Source: Acidimicrobiaceae bacterium (GTDB taxonomy: Bacteria; Actinomycetota; Acidimicrobiia; Acidimicrobiales; RAAP-2). From it: 64,000 bases of DNA. The position numbers and the translations under genes were made by a program. The stretch lies in contig PLWZ01000071.1 in NCBI GenBank assembly GCA_003151235.1, positions 71,077 to 135,076 of the forward strand. Direction: 5' to 3'. Under the pieces are notes generated by a model, which saw only the letters and a list, made by a program, of their open reading frames with translations, was not told where the DNA came from and did no database searches. Positions 23,996-32,301 of this stretch are shown here, one piece after another; positions within the stretch are counted from its first letter, which is position 1; the number at the start of each line of letters is the position of its first letter.

Positions 23996-24917
23996 CGGCG
24001 CGCCCCGACACGGGTTCGCGGACCGAGGGGACCGAGGGGACCGAAGGGCTACTCGGACGCTCGGGCTTTCCGGGCCGTGTCGCGAGCGCGGCTAACCCGA
24101 TCGCGGCGACGACCACTGCGCCGAGGACCAGCCCGATCACGCGCGGGGACTGGCTCAGCCAGCTGGTGAGCAGTGCCTGGACGTGCTCGACCAGGCCGAT
24201 CGGTTGCGGGACCGCGGTCGGTTCGGCGAGGAAGGTGGCCCAATAGAAGACGAGGTAGGCGCCGACGAGCGCGAGCACGCCCCCGGCCAGCCGCGGCACC
24301 ACCCTCGTCAGCGGCCGGACGGCGCGGAGCGACGACGCACCGGCATTTGCGACGATGAGGCCCGCCACCATCAAGAACAGCCCCATGCCGAGGGCGTAGG
24401 CGACGAACGTCCCGGTCCCGTCGAAGAACCCGAGCCGGCCGAAGGAGCCGGCGACCGCGGCCAGGAAGAGCGGCAGGGCGCAGCTCAGCGACGCCACCGC
24501 GTAGGCGACCCCGAAGCCCGCCATCGCGAGCACGCTACGACCGGTGCCCAACCGGCGGATCGGGCGAAGCAGTCGCACGTTGCGCCCCATCGCCGCTGCA
24601 ACGCCGATCGCGACCATGGCCACGCCGACGGGGATCATGACCCAGGGCACCCAGCCGACCACGACCGCGATGCCCCCCTCGACCAGGATGCCGAGGAGCC
24701 CGAACACGACCACGAACCCGGCGGCAACGCTCGCCCCCGCGCCGAGGGCGCGCAGGTTACGCTGCGGCCGCCCGACCGTGTCCTCGCCCACGAAGAGCGA
24801 CATGTACGCCGGGAGCAGGGGAAACCCGCACGGGTTGACCGCCGCGACCAGGCCGAGCGTGAATGCGTAGAGGAGTGGCCCCGATCCGACCCCGACCGAG
24901 GCGAGGATCCCGGGCAT
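23988..24917 (-). CDS. ccdA: cytochrome c biogenesis protein CcdA/DsbD-like
   Basis: About 309 residues from the ATG at 24917. The protein has six or more hydrophobic segments and the two electron-relay cysteines of the CcdA/DsbD core, in AAVNPCGFPLLPAYMSLFVG and in AVASLSCALPLFLAAVAG. CcdA carries electrons from cytoplasmic thioredoxin across the membrane to extracytoplasmic thioredoxin-fold proteins, and the TlpA half of the next gene is the obvious partner. The two genes overlap by 8 bases. The tail has a short SSPSVPSVPSV repeat. Confidence 0.9.
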   Translation of the reverse strand: MPGILASVGVGSGPLLYAFTLGLVAAVNPCGFPLLPAYMSLFVGEDTVGRPQRNLRALGAGASVAAGFVVVFGLLGILVEGGIAVVVGWVPWVMIPVGVAMVAIGVAAAMGRNVRLLRPIRRLGTGRSVLAMAGFGVAYAVASLSCALPLFLAAVAGSFGRLGFFDGTGTFVAYALGMGLFLMVAGLIVANAGASSLRAVRPLTRVVPRLAGGVLALVGAYLVFYWATFLAEPTAVPQPIGLVEHVQALLTSWLSQSPRVIGLVLGAVVVAAIGLAALATRPGKPERPSSPSVPSVPSVREPVSGRAGG

Positions 24918-24973
24918 CACCGTCTTTCGGCGGAGGAGCGCGGGGGATACGCCGGCTCGGGCACAAAGGCAGG

Positions 24974-26425
24974 CTACGGAGGGGGCTGCACCGATGCCAG
25001 TCGGGGCGCCGCCTCGCTGGGGTTGCCGAGGCGGAACCACAGGTGCGTGGCCGCGAGGGACCGCCAGGGTCGCCACCGCTCGCTCGCCACCTCGGCGTCG
25101 TGGGAAGAGACGGGCCGGCCGAGCAGGTGTTCGAGAGAGCGGCGGATGCCGAGGTCCGATCCCGGGAACGCGTCGGGCTCGCCGACCCGGAGAGCCAGGT
25201 AGTGCGCGCTCCACGGCCCGAGGCCACGCAGCGAGCAGACCGAGTCGACGAAGCGGTCCAGCGAGGCGCCCCGGTCGAGCCGGAGCGACCCGTCGTCGAC
25301 GGCCCGGCTGAGCGCACGGACGGCCTCGACGCGGGTGGCGGTGAGGCCCAGACCATCGAGATTTCCCTCGGCGAGGGTCGCGGGCGTCGGGAACACCCGC
25401 GACAGGCCGAGCGCGCCCAACCCCGGCACGTCGGCCCCGTGGCGATCCACGATGCGCCGCACGATCGTGCCGGCGCTGGCCACGCTGATCATCTGTCCGC
25501 AGATCGCGCGGATGGCCGTCTCGAACGGGTCCCAGGTCCCGGGGGTGCGCAGGCCCGGTGACTTGCGGACGAGCGGCCCGATGTCGGCGTCGCGCCCGAG
25601 CCGGTCGTTGGCCTCCTCGAGGTCAATGTCGAGCCCGAAGATGCGCCGGGCCCGGTCGACCACGTGGATCAGGCCCTCCCAGTGGGGCAGGTGTGCGACG
25701 AGCAACAGGTGGTCCTCGCCGCCCCGGGACAGCTCGATCACCCCCGGGTGGCCGTCGATCACGACGGTGCGCCGGTAGGTGCCGTCGGACACGCTCTCGA
25801 CGCCCGGGATGGCCCGGCTCTGGAAGTACTCGAGCATGGTGTCCCACTCGAGCGGGGGGGTGAACGGGAGCCGCAGGGCGAGGCCGCCGTCGGCCACCAG
25901 CCGGTCGTTCGACCGGCGCCGGGCCCGCAGCTCGCGTGGTGGGGCGCGGAAGATGTCCCGACACACCCGGTTGAACTGTCGGATGCTCCCGAAGCCCGCC
26001 GCGAACGCGATGTCGGCGAAGCTGAGGTCGGTGTCGTCGAGCAGGCGCCGGGCGAAGTGGGCCCGCCGGGACCGGGCCAGCTGGTCCGGGGTCACGCCGA
26101 GGTGTTGCTCGAACAGCCGGCGGAGATGGCGCGCCGAGATGCCCAGCCGTTCGCCAAGCGCGTGCTCGGTGTTGTCGTCGAGCATCCCGTCGACGACCAG
26201 CTGCACCGCCCGGCACACGAGCTCGGGCGCGTCGGGGTTGAACGGCGGATCGCTCCGATACGGGCGGCATCGCATGCAGGCCCGGAAGCCGGCGGCCTCC
26301 GCAGCTGCGGCCAAGGCGTACTCGCGCACGTTGGTGGGCTTCGGCCGGCCGCCGCATCCGGGCCGGCAGTAGATCCCCGTCGTGACCACCGCTGAGAATC
26401 CGCTCACACAACGATGATGGACCAT
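24974..26425 (-). CDS. alkA: Ada-AlkA fusion: alkylation-response regulator and DNA-3-methyladenine glycosylase
   Basis: A 483-residue multidomain protein. Residues 1-55 are an Ada zinc domain with the four cysteines in TTGIYCRPGCGGRPKPT and FRACMRCRPY; the first is equivalent to the methyl-accepting Cys of Ada. An AraC-type helix-turn-helix follows (GISARHLRRLFEQHLGVTPD, then FADIAFAAGFGSIRQFNRVC). Residues about 190-300 are AlkA_N, and the HhH-GPD glycosylase ends the protein, with SLRGLGPWSAHYLALRVGEP supplying the hairpin and DAFPGSDLGIRR the catalytic Asp. It probably senses phosphotriester damage and removes alkylated bases. The N-terminus is a little shorter than in many homologues. 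Confidence 0.92.
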   Translation of the reverse strand: MVHHRCVSGFSAVVTTGIYCRPGCGGRPKPTNVREYALAAAAEAAGFRACMRCRPYRSDPPFNPDAPELVCRAVQLVVDGMLDDNTEHALGERLGISARHLRRLFEQHLGVTPDQLARSRRAHFARRLLDDTDLSFADIAFAAGFGSIRQFNRVCRDIFRAPPRELRARRRSNDRLVADGGLALRLPFTPPLEWDTMLEYFQSRAIPGVESVSDGTYRRTVVIDGHPGVIELSRGGEDHLLLVAHLPHWEGLIHVVDRARRIFGLDIDLEEANDRLGRDADIGPLVRKSPGLRTPGTWDPFETAIRAICGQMISVASAGTIVRRIVDRHGADVPGLGALGLSRVFPTPATLAEGNLDGLGLTATRVEAVRALSRAVDDGSLRLDRGASLDRFVDSVCSLRGLGPWSAHYLALRVGEPDAFPGSDLGIRRSLEHLLGRPVSSHDAEVASERWRPWRSLAATHLWFRLGNPSEAAPRLASVQPPP

Positions 26426-26562
26426 CCGGGGAGCAATGGCTGGACACTTTCGGACACGTCTGGCCGAGCCTGCGCCAGTCCCGGCCCACCGGGGTGAGGA
26501 CCGGGCGAGCCCGCCGCCGCGGCCCCGGCGAGGCTGGCTCAGGAGGGCAAGAGCCGCCTGGG

Positions 26563-26590
26563 TAGTGTCAAACTACTGACGCGGTACCCT
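26563..26590 (+). promoter_or_regulatory. inverted repeat and -10 element before the HxlR gene
   Basis: TAGT-GTCAA-ACTA (26563-26575) is a small palindrome of the type bound by HxlR/DUF24 regulators. TACCCT (26585-26590) lies six bases before the GTG start and fits a -10 with a leaderless transcript. Autoregulation is inferred. The 171-base gap to the Ada-AlkA gene holds nothing else recognisable. Confidence 0.45.
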
Positions 26591-26596
26591 GGGCTC

Positions 26597-27079
26597 GTGC
26601 TTCCGCGGAGCTACGAATCCCAGCGCTGCTCGATCGCGAAGACCCTCGAGATCGTGGGGGACCGCTGGACGATGTTGGTCGTGCGCGAGGCGTTCTGGGG
26701 CACCCGGCGCTTCGAGCACTTCCAGCGCAACCTCGGCATCGCGCGCACCGTGCTCACCGACCGGCTCGGCCGGCTGGTTGCCGACGGTCTGCTGTGCAAG
26801 CGGCGCTACCAGGAGCACCCGGAGCGCTTCGAGTACCGGCTCACCGAGAAGGGGATCGATCTGTGGCCGGTCCTCATGGCCCTGCTCACCTGGGGGAACC
26901 GCCACGCCATCGAGGGACCGCCCCCGGTCGTGGTGTTCCATCGCGAGTGCGGCGGCGGGGTCGACGACCGCCGGATGTGTATGCGATGCGGCGCAGCGCT
27001 CGGGCCGTACGACGTTCGAGGCCGGTTCGCTGATCCAGCGGATGGGCACCCCGTGATCAGGGAGCCACGGGCGTCATGA
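26597..27079 (+). CDS. HxlR/DUF24 family winged-helix regulator
   Basis: A 160-residue regulator. The HxlR signature is at the N-terminus: SQRCSIAKTLEIVGDRWTML, LVVREAFWGTRRFEHFQRNL, GIARTVLTDRLGRLVADGLL and FEYRLTEKGIDLWPVLMALL. The C-terminal 50 residues add a small zinc-ribbon-like section (FHREC and MCMRCG) seen in many actinobacterial relatives. HxlR proteins often respond to electrophiles or redox state through a conserved Cys; here Cys11 in QRCSIA is the candidate. The ATGA overlap with the thioesterase gene suggests that gene is in its operon. Confidence 0.9.
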   Translation: MLPRSYESQRCSIAKTLEIVGDRWTMLVVREAFWGTRRFEHFQRNLGIARTVLTDRLGRLVADGLLCKRRYQEHPERFEYRLTEKGIDLWPVLMALLTWGNRHAIEGPPPVVVFHRECGGGVDDRRMCMRCGAALGPYDVRGRFADPADGHPVIREPRAS

Positions 27080-27480
27080 CGATCGGTCCGAGCTCCATCG
27101 GGTCCTGGCTCGCCGCGCTCGGCTTCCAGATGGAGGAGCTCACGGGGAGCCGCGTGGTTGGTCACCTCGACGTGACCCCCGACCATCACACGCCGTGGGG
27201 CGTCGTCCACGGCGGCGTGTTTGCCACGATCGTGGAATCCACGTGCTCGCTCGGGGCGTCGGCCGCGGTCGCCGATCGCGGGCAGTTCGCGGTCGGCGTC
27301 TGCAACACGACCGACTTTCTCCGTCCGGTGGTCGACGGTCGCATGGACGTCGTCGCCGAGCCGGTGCTCCAGGGCCGGATCCAGCAGGTGTGGTCGGTGG
27401 AGTTCACCCGCCACGACGACGGGAAGTTGGTCGCCCAGGGGCGGCTGCGGTTGCAGAACGTCCCGCTGCCTGGCTCCTGA
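27076..27480 (+). CDS. PaaI-type acyl-CoA thioesterase (hotdog fold)
   Basis: A 134-residue single hotdog protein. The typical motif is HTPWGVVHGGVFATIVESTC, with HGG and the downstream Glu as the active-site helix, preceded by GHLDVTPDH and followed by NTTDFLRPVVDGRMDVVAEP. These enzymes hydrolyse aryl- or acyl-CoA thioesters, for example in phenylacetate or menaquinone pathways. The start ATG overlaps the HxlR stop. It is convergent with the LacI gene. Confidence 0.9.
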   Translation: MTIGPSSIGSWLAALGFQMEELTGSRVVGHLDVTPDHHTPWGVVHGGVFATIVESTCSLGASAAVADRGQFAVGVCNTTDFLRPVVDGRMDVVAEPVLQGRIQQVWSVEFTRHDDGKLVAQGRLRLQNVPLPGS

Positions 27481-27493
27481 GGGGTCGTCCGTG

Positions 27494-28594
27494 TCAGGCC
27501 AGATTGGACGATGGCACGACGTGGGGCGGCCGCAGCGACGAGCGACGGACGACCAGATGCGGCGGTAGCTCGACCCGGGTCGGCGGGCCCCGGTTCTCGC
27601 CGGTGATGCGGCCGACGAGCGCGGAGACAGCGGCGTCGGCGAGCCGCCGCCGCGGCTGGTGGACCGTCGTGAGTGGAGGATCGCAGAGCTCGGCGAACAC
27701 GATGTCGTCGAACCCGGTGACCATCACGTCTTCTGGCACCGAGATGCCTTCGGCGTGCAACTGGCCGATCACGCCGAGGGCGACCACATCGGACGCGCAC
27801 ACGATTGCGTCGGGCATCGCGCCGCCGGCCAGGATCATCGTCACCGCCTCTTTCCCGAACTTCGTGGTGAAGCGGCCGAGGATGGGTTCGTGCGGGCGCA
27901 TGCCGCGCTCCTCCACCCCGTCGGAGAACGCCTTCAGCCGGCTGCGGCTGGCCGAGCTGATGACCGCCGAGGACACGAAGCGGACGCTGCTCGCGCCGAG
28001 GTCGACGAGGTGGTCGAGGACGAGGTTGATGCCGAGCGTGTTGTCGATGCCCACGTAGTCGATGTCGAGGTTCCCGGTCTCGTATTCGAGCTGGACCACC
28101 GGGATCGAGCGGTTGGCCTCGGCCAGGGCCTCGGCGCTGTTCGTCTGCTGGGTGGGGATGACGATCAACCCGTCGACCCGCCGGGAGACGAGCGAATGGA
28201 CCCGCCGCGCCTCGTCCTGCCACGACCCTCTCGCGTCGGCCAGGACCAGGTCGAACTCGAATCGTTGCAAGAAAACGTCGACCGCTTCGACGAGCTCGGC
28301 GTAAAAGGGGTTGCGCAGCCACGGCACGGTCATCCCGATGCTGCGAGTGGTCTTCGCCCGCAGCGCCCGGGCGATCTTGTTGGGTTGGTAAGAGAGCCGC
28401 TTTGCCGCCGCCAGGACGGCGATCTTGGCGCCCGGGGAGCAGCGGCCCGAACCCGTGAGTACCCGCGACGCAGTCGAGATCGAGACGCCGGCCTCGGCCG
28501 CCACGTCGCGCAGCTGAACTGGCCTGTGGCCGTCCCCGGTGCTCACGGCCTTGATGTTTGTGGAAGCCCGCCCGCTTTGCAACCGCTCCCTCAT
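27494..28594 (-). CDS. LacI family transcriptional regulator
   Basis: About 366 residues. The LacI helix-turn-helix is VQLRDVAAEAGVSISTASRV, followed by the hinge LSYQPNKIARALRAKTTRSI and a periplasmic-binding-protein-like effector domain (YVGIDNTLGINLVLDHLVDL, VMVTGFDDIVFAELCDPPLT). The start is uncertain: the ATG at 28594 leaves about 24 residues before the HTH, while the GTG at 28546 leaves about 8, closer to the family norm. No sugar uptake operon adjoins it, so its target is unclear. Confidence 0.9.
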   Translation of the reverse strand: MRERLQSGRASTNIKAVSTGDGHRPVQLRDVAAEAGVSISTASRVLTGSGRCSPGAKIAVLAAAKRLSYQPNKIARALRAKTTRSIGMTVPWLRNPFYAELVEAVDVFLQRFEFDLVLADARGSWQDEARRVHSLVSRRVDGLIVIPTQQTNSAEALAEANRSIPVVQLEYETGNLDIDYVGIDNTLGINLVLDHLVDLGASSVRFVSSAVISSASRSRLKAFSDGVEERGMRPHEPILGRFTTKFGKEAVTMILAGGAMPDAIVCASDVVALGVIGQLHAEGISVPEDVMVTGFDDIVFAELCDPPLTTVHQPRRRLADAAVSALVGRITGENRGPPTRVELPPHLVVRRSSLRPPHVVPSSNLA

Positions 28595-28688
28595 GCGATC
28601 GAAACGGAGGTGCAGACCAACGGCCGAGGGTGCGCCCGCGGCCGGCCGGCCCAGCCGGGACCGTCTCCGACGTGCTACGCGTGACCCC

Positions 28689-29285
28689 ATGGAACTCTTT
28701 GAAGCGATGCGAACCACCCGGGCGATGCGGCGGCTCGACCCCGACCGGCCCGTCTCGGACGAGGACATCTGGACCATCATCGAGGCGGCGACCAAGGCCC
28801 CCTCGGGCGGCAACCGCCAGGTGGCCCGGTGGCTCGTGGTCACCGACACCGAACGGAAGGCCAAGATCGGGGAGATCTACGGCCGGTCCTGGAAGGCGGT
28901 CCGCGGGGGCTACGTCGCCGCGCTGGGCGACGATGCGCCAACGGCAATCCTGACCTCGGCCGACTACCTGTCCGACCACATGGGCGAGGCACCCGTCATC
29001 GTCATCCCGTGTTCGCGGACCGAGGATCCCGCCTCTATCTACCCGGGCTGCCAGAACCTGTTCCTGGCCGCCCGCTCGCTCGGGTTGGGCACTGCGCTCA
29101 CGACCGTGCACCGGTTGAACGAGGCCGAGGTCAAGGCGGTCCTCGACGTCCCCGACGACGTGCACACCTGGGCGATGATCCCGGTCGGCTACCCACTCGG
29201 GCGCTGGGGCGAGGCGAAGCGCCGTCCGATTGAAGAGACGACCTACTGGGACACCTACGGGGAGAAGCGGCCCCGGAGCGCCTGA
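28689..29285 (+). CDS. nitroreductase family flavoprotein
   Basis: A 198-residue FMN-dependent nitroreductase. It begins ELFEAMRTTRAMRRLDPDRP, the FMN-binding N-terminus, followed by EAATKAPSGGNRQVARWLVV, a middle QNLFLAARSLGLGTALTTV and the C-terminal GYPLGRWGEAKRRPIEE. Family members reduce nitroaromatics, quinones or enones with NAD(P)H. The ATG has no clear ribosome binding site, so leaderless initiation is likely. It is divergent from the LacI gene, which could regulate it. Confidence 0.92.
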   Translation: MELFEAMRTTRAMRRLDPDRPVSDEDIWTIIEAATKAPSGGNRQVARWLVVTDTERKAKIGEIYGRSWKAVRGGYVAALGDDAPTAILTSADYLSDHMGEAPVIVIPCSRTEDPASIYPGCQNLFLAARSLGLGTALTTVHRLNEAEVKAVLDVPDDVHTWAMIPVGYPLGRWGEAKRRPIEETTYWDTYGEKRPRSA

Positions 29286-29297
29286 GCGCTGCGGGGC

Positions 29298-29678
29298 TCA
29301 GCGGCCGTCGTCACCGGTCGCCCGGAGTCCCTCGCCCCACGAGTGGACGCGGTCGGGGTGGATGCGGATCAGCCCTGTCTCGGCGCCGGCCGCGCTGTCG
29401 ATCGCCTCGGCGCGTCCCCGGATCTCGATGCCCCGGGGCCGCCACGGGGGCAGGACGTCATCGACGACGAGCGCCGCGACCCCGCTCGCGCGCACGTGGT
29501 TGAACTTGGCCGTCTGGGACATGTGGAATCCGCCGATGTCGAGCGTGCCGGTCGTCTCGTTGAAGGTGTAGCCGACCGGCGCGACGTGGGGACGGCCCTG
29601 CGCGTCGACCGTGGCCAGCCGGCCGAGCTCCTGCGCGTCGAGATAGACGCGTTCGAGCGGGCTGATCCCTTGACTCAT
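29298..29678 (-). CDS. PPOX class F420-dependent oxidoreductase
   Basis: A 126-residue split-barrel protein of the pyridoxamine-5'-phosphate oxidase-like superfamily. Signatures are LATVDAQGRPHVAPVGYTFN, GTLDIGGFHMSQTAKFNHVR and VVDDVLPPWRPRGIEIRGRA, typical of the actinobacterial F420-binding group. The enzymes transfer hydride between F420H2 and small substrates, or bind the cofactor. It is a stand-alone gene, convergent with the nitroreductase. Confidence 0.88.
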   Translation of the reverse strand: MSQGISPLERVYLDAQELGRLATVDAQGRPHVAPVGYTFNETTGTLDIGGFHMSQTAKFNHVRASGVAALVVDDVLPPWRPRGIEIRGRAEAIDSAAGAETGLIRIHPDRVHSWGEGLRATGDDGR

Positions 29679-29701
29679 GACTCCACGCTAACGGGGCCGG
29701 T

Positions 29702-30430
29702 TCACACGCCGGCATCGGCCGAGCACAGCTGGTCGGCGAGCGAAGAGAAGTCGGTTGCCACCACATCGAAGTCGGGGTCGGGCGGCGCCGGCTGGCGGCC
29801 CGCCGGTCCCCACTCGAGCGGCCGGGGGACATACCCGGTGCGCAGGCCGGCCGCGGCCGCCGCGCGCAGGTCGCCGACGTGGGCCGCCACGAGCATGACC
29901 GCGTCGGGGGCCAGGCCGAGCAGCCGCGCCGCGCCCTCGTAGGCCCGGCGGTCGGGCTTGTACGTGCCGAACAGCTCCGTCGACACGATGCAGTCCCAGG
30001 GCAACCCGGCCCGTTTGGCCATCTCGGTGAGGAGGGCGAAGCTCCCGTTTGAAAGCGGTCCGAGCATGTAGCCGCGCCGCAACCGCTCGAGGCCCGCGAC
30101 GGCATCGGGCCACGGGTCGAGCCGCCGCCAGGTCAGGGCCAGCGAATGGGTCTCGTCCGCGGTCAGCTCGAGCCCGTGCCGGATCAGAAGCTCTGCCAGC
30201 TTCTCGCCCAGGAGGACCTCAACGTCGGTGTGGGGCCGGGTCCCCCCGACGATCTCGCCGATCGGGACGAGGTAGCCCTCGGTGCGCCACTCGTCGGCGA
30301 AGACCCCCCAGTCGATCCCGACTCCTCGAACCCCCGAGATCTCTTTTGCCCGGGTTATGACACAAGTTCGCCAGTCCACGACCGTTCCGAATACGTCGAA
30401 GACGAGCGCTTTCACGTCCGGAGCGGCCAT
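29702..30430 (-). CDS. haloacid dehalogenase type II (HAD superfamily hydrolase)
   Basis: About 242 residues from the ATG at 30430. Motif I with the nucleophilic Asp is KALVFDVFGTVVDWRTC, motif II is MLGPLSNGSFALLTEMAKRA, the Lys of motif III is in FGTYKPDRRAYEGAAR and motif IV is VMLVAAHVGDLRAAAAAG. This is the type II haloacid dehalogenase group (EC 3.8.1.2 in characterised members); many actinobacterial members are generic phosphatases. The start upstream of 30430 is not supported, although the frame is open to 31153. Confidence 0.9.
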   Translation of the reverse strand: MAAPDVKALVFDVFGTVVDWRTCVITRAKEISGVRGVGIDWGVFADEWRTEGYLVPIGEIVGGTRPHTDVEVLLGEKLAELLIRHGLELTADETHSLALTWRRLDPWPDAVAGLERLRRGYMLGPLSNGSFALLTEMAKRAGLPWDCIVSTELFGTYKPDRRAYEGAARLLGLAPDAVMLVAAHVGDLRAAAAAGLRTGYVPRPLEWGPAGRQPAPPDPDFDVVATDFSSLADQLCSADAGV

Positions 30431-30493
30431 GGCCCGACTCTCGCACGTTCGGCGCCTTTGACAAAAGGGCGACCGAACAAGGGGAGGGCATAG

Positions 30494-30898
30494 ATGGAGG
30501 TGTACCGGATCACCGACCGATCCGAGGAGACGGCGGCATCGTCGCTCTTCTATGTGGGCACGGTGGGCGTCCACGTGTTGCGGTCGTCCATCAACGACGG
30601 GATCGAGGTGCGGCTGATGTGGTTCGGACCGGGCAGCCGCTCTCGGCCCAATGTGTGCTCGAGCGGACGGTTGTTGCACGTCGTCGCCGGGGAAGCGGTC
30701 GTCGCCGGCGAACGCACACGGGACGTGGTCGGTCCGGGCGACAGCGTGGAGGTCCCGGCGGGCGAGTGGCACTGGCACGGCGGCCTTCCCCACGTCCCCG
30801 CCGTGATCCTCGTGATGGAACGCCCGGCCAACGTGTCGTGGAGCGTTCCCGCCGGCGACTGGGCGGACGGATACGACCCGGCGGCCCCGCCGCAGTGA
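30494..30898 (+). CDS. cupin-domain protein
   Basis: A 134-residue single-domain cupin. The metal site is split over two motifs: GRLLHVVAGEAVVAGERTRD (motif 1, weak) and VGPGDSVEVPAGEWHWHGGL (motif 2, with two His). The ATG is preceded by GGGGAGG, and TTGACA at 30458-30463 could be a -35. The function is unknown; similar proteins act as small sensors or isomerases. It is followed by the acyl-CoA dehydrogenase gene and divergent from the HAD gene. Confidence 0.8.
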   Translation: MEVYRITDRSEETAASSLFYVGTVGVHVLRSSINDGIEVRLMWFGPGSRSRPNVCSSGRLLHVVAGEAVVAGERTRDVVGPGDSVEVPAGEWHWHGGLPHVPAVILVMERPANVSWSVPAGDWADGYDPAAPPQ

Positions 30899-30924
30899 GG
30901 TCGCGCGACATAGCCTGAGGCGCG

Positions 30925-32181
30925 ATGAGCGGTGCCGCACCGAGTCCAGCCGAGGTGACAGCGGAGGTCCGGGGGTGGCTCGGGGCGAACTGGGACCCCG
31001 AACGCCCGCTCCTCGAGTGGCGGGGATTGCTCGCCGACTCGGGGTGGGCCTCACCCCAATGGCCCGCCGATTGGCTCGGGAAGGGGCTCTCGGCCGAGCT
31101 CGCCCGGGTCGCCACCGACGAGCGCCAGTCCCATGGGGCCGTCGGACCCCCAATCGGCTCGGCCATGAACCTGGCCGCCCCGACCCTGCTCGCTCACGGA
31201 TCCGCCGACCTGAAGGGGCGGCTGCTGCGCCGGATTCTGACCGGCGAGGACCACTGGTGCCAGCTGTTCTCCGAACCGGGCAACGGGTCCGACCTGGCCG
31301 GGCTCACGACCCGGGCGGACCGCGACGGCGACGAGTGGGTGGTGAGCGGCCAGAAGGTCTGGACGACCGGGGCCAAGACGGCCGCGTTCGGGATGCTGCT
31401 CGCCCGCACCGACTGGGACGCCCCGAAGCACCGGGGCATCACCTACTTCATCCTCCCGATGGACCAGCCGGGTGTGGAGGTCCGGCCGCTACGCCAGATG
31501 AACGGCCACGCGTCGTTCAACGAGGTCTTCTTCACCGAGGCCCGGGTGCCCGCCGACAACGTGGTCGGGGAGCTCAACGACGGCTGGTCGGCGGCCCTCA
31601 CGACGCTCGCCCACGAGCGGGGCCTCGGCGGGTCGAGGCTGGTCGCGAGCGACGGCTGGCAGAAGGGGCGCACGGCGACCGAGGCGATGGCCGAGGCCGC
31701 CGAGCATTCCCGCACCTACGCGTGGTATCCCCAGCGGGCCGGGCGGCCCGACCTCTTGGCGACCATGGCCCGCCAGGTCGACGCGTCCCCGGTTGAGCGC
31801 CAGCTCATCGCGGACGTCATCGCCCGCAACCGCGTGGCCAACTGGAACGTCGAGCGGGCCCGCTCGGCGCGGGCGGCCGGCCGGGCACCGGGGCCCGAGG
31901 GTTCGGTGGCCAAGCTCGCCGGGAGCGACATTGCGCGGCGGTCCGCCCATGCGCACGGGACCATGGCCGGAGCGGCCGGGATGCTGACCGGGCCGACCTC
32001 GATGCACGACGGCGTGATCGCCGAGATCCTGGTGTCGGTGCCGGCCGGGTCCATCGCCGGGGGCACCGACGAGATCCAGCGCTCGATCGTCGGGGAGCGT
32101 TCGCTCGGCCTGCCCCGGGAGCCGTCGGCGGACTCACACGTGCCGTTCCGCGAGGTGCGGACCAACTCGACCGGGCGGTGA
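30925..32181 (+). CDS. acyl-CoA dehydrogenase family protein
   Basis: A 418-residue FAD-dependent acyl-CoA dehydrogenase. The FAD-binding segment QLFSEPGNGSDLAGLTTRAD and VVSGQKVWTTGAKTAAFGML lies near residues 110-155, and the C-terminal four-helix bundle ends in AGGTDEIQRSIVGERSLGLP. It oxidises an acyl-CoA to the trans-2-enoyl-CoA, passing electrons to ETF. A -10-like TAGCCT lies eight bases before the ATG. The enoyl-CoA hydratase and RidA genes follow, so this is probably a short beta-oxidation-type operon for an unidentified acid. Confidence 0.92.
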   Translation: MSGAAPSPAEVTAEVRGWLGANWDPERPLLEWRGLLADSGWASPQWPADWLGKGLSAELARVATDERQSHGAVGPPIGSAMNLAAPTLLAHGSADLKGRLLRRILTGEDHWCQLFSEPGNGSDLAGLTTRADRDGDEWVVSGQKVWTTGAKTAAFGMLLARTDWDAPKHRGITYFILPMDQPGVEVRPLRQMNGHASFNEVFFTEARVPADNVVGELNDGWSAALTTLAHERGLGGSRLVASDGWQKGRTATEAMAEAAEHSRTYAWYPQRAGRPDLLATMARQVDASPVERQLIADVIARNRVANWNVERARSARAAGRAPGPEGSVAKLAGSDIARRSAHAHGTMAGAAGMLTGPTSMHDGVIAEILVSVPAGSIAGGTDEIQRSIVGERSLGLPREPSADSHVPFREVRTNSTGR

Positions 32182-32247
32182 GCTTCGACGCTTGGAGCGC
32201 CGACCGGTAGCGTCACGGCCCGGCGCGTTCGTAAGGGACGCTCCGCC

Positions 32248-32301
32248 ATGGTTGGCCTGAAGGAGGTGCGGGACGTGCGAACCGATTCCCCGGGGAAGTG
32301 A
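32248..32301 (+). CDS. 17-residue leader ORF before the enoyl-CoA hydratase gene
   Basis: A short ORF, MVGLKEVRDVRTDSPGK, whose stop overlaps the hydratase GTG in a GTGA junction. Its end resembles the end of the acyl-CoA dehydrogenase (EVRTNSTGR), so it may be the decayed 3' tail of a second dehydrogenase. It may also act as a translated leader that delivers ribosomes to the hydratase, which has no good ribosome binding site of its own. Confidence 0.4.
   Translation: MVGLKEVRDVRTDSPGK

Noticed and set aside
24974..26425. Ada-AlkA as a novel fusion
   Set aside because: This domain order is a known and common form in actinobacteria.
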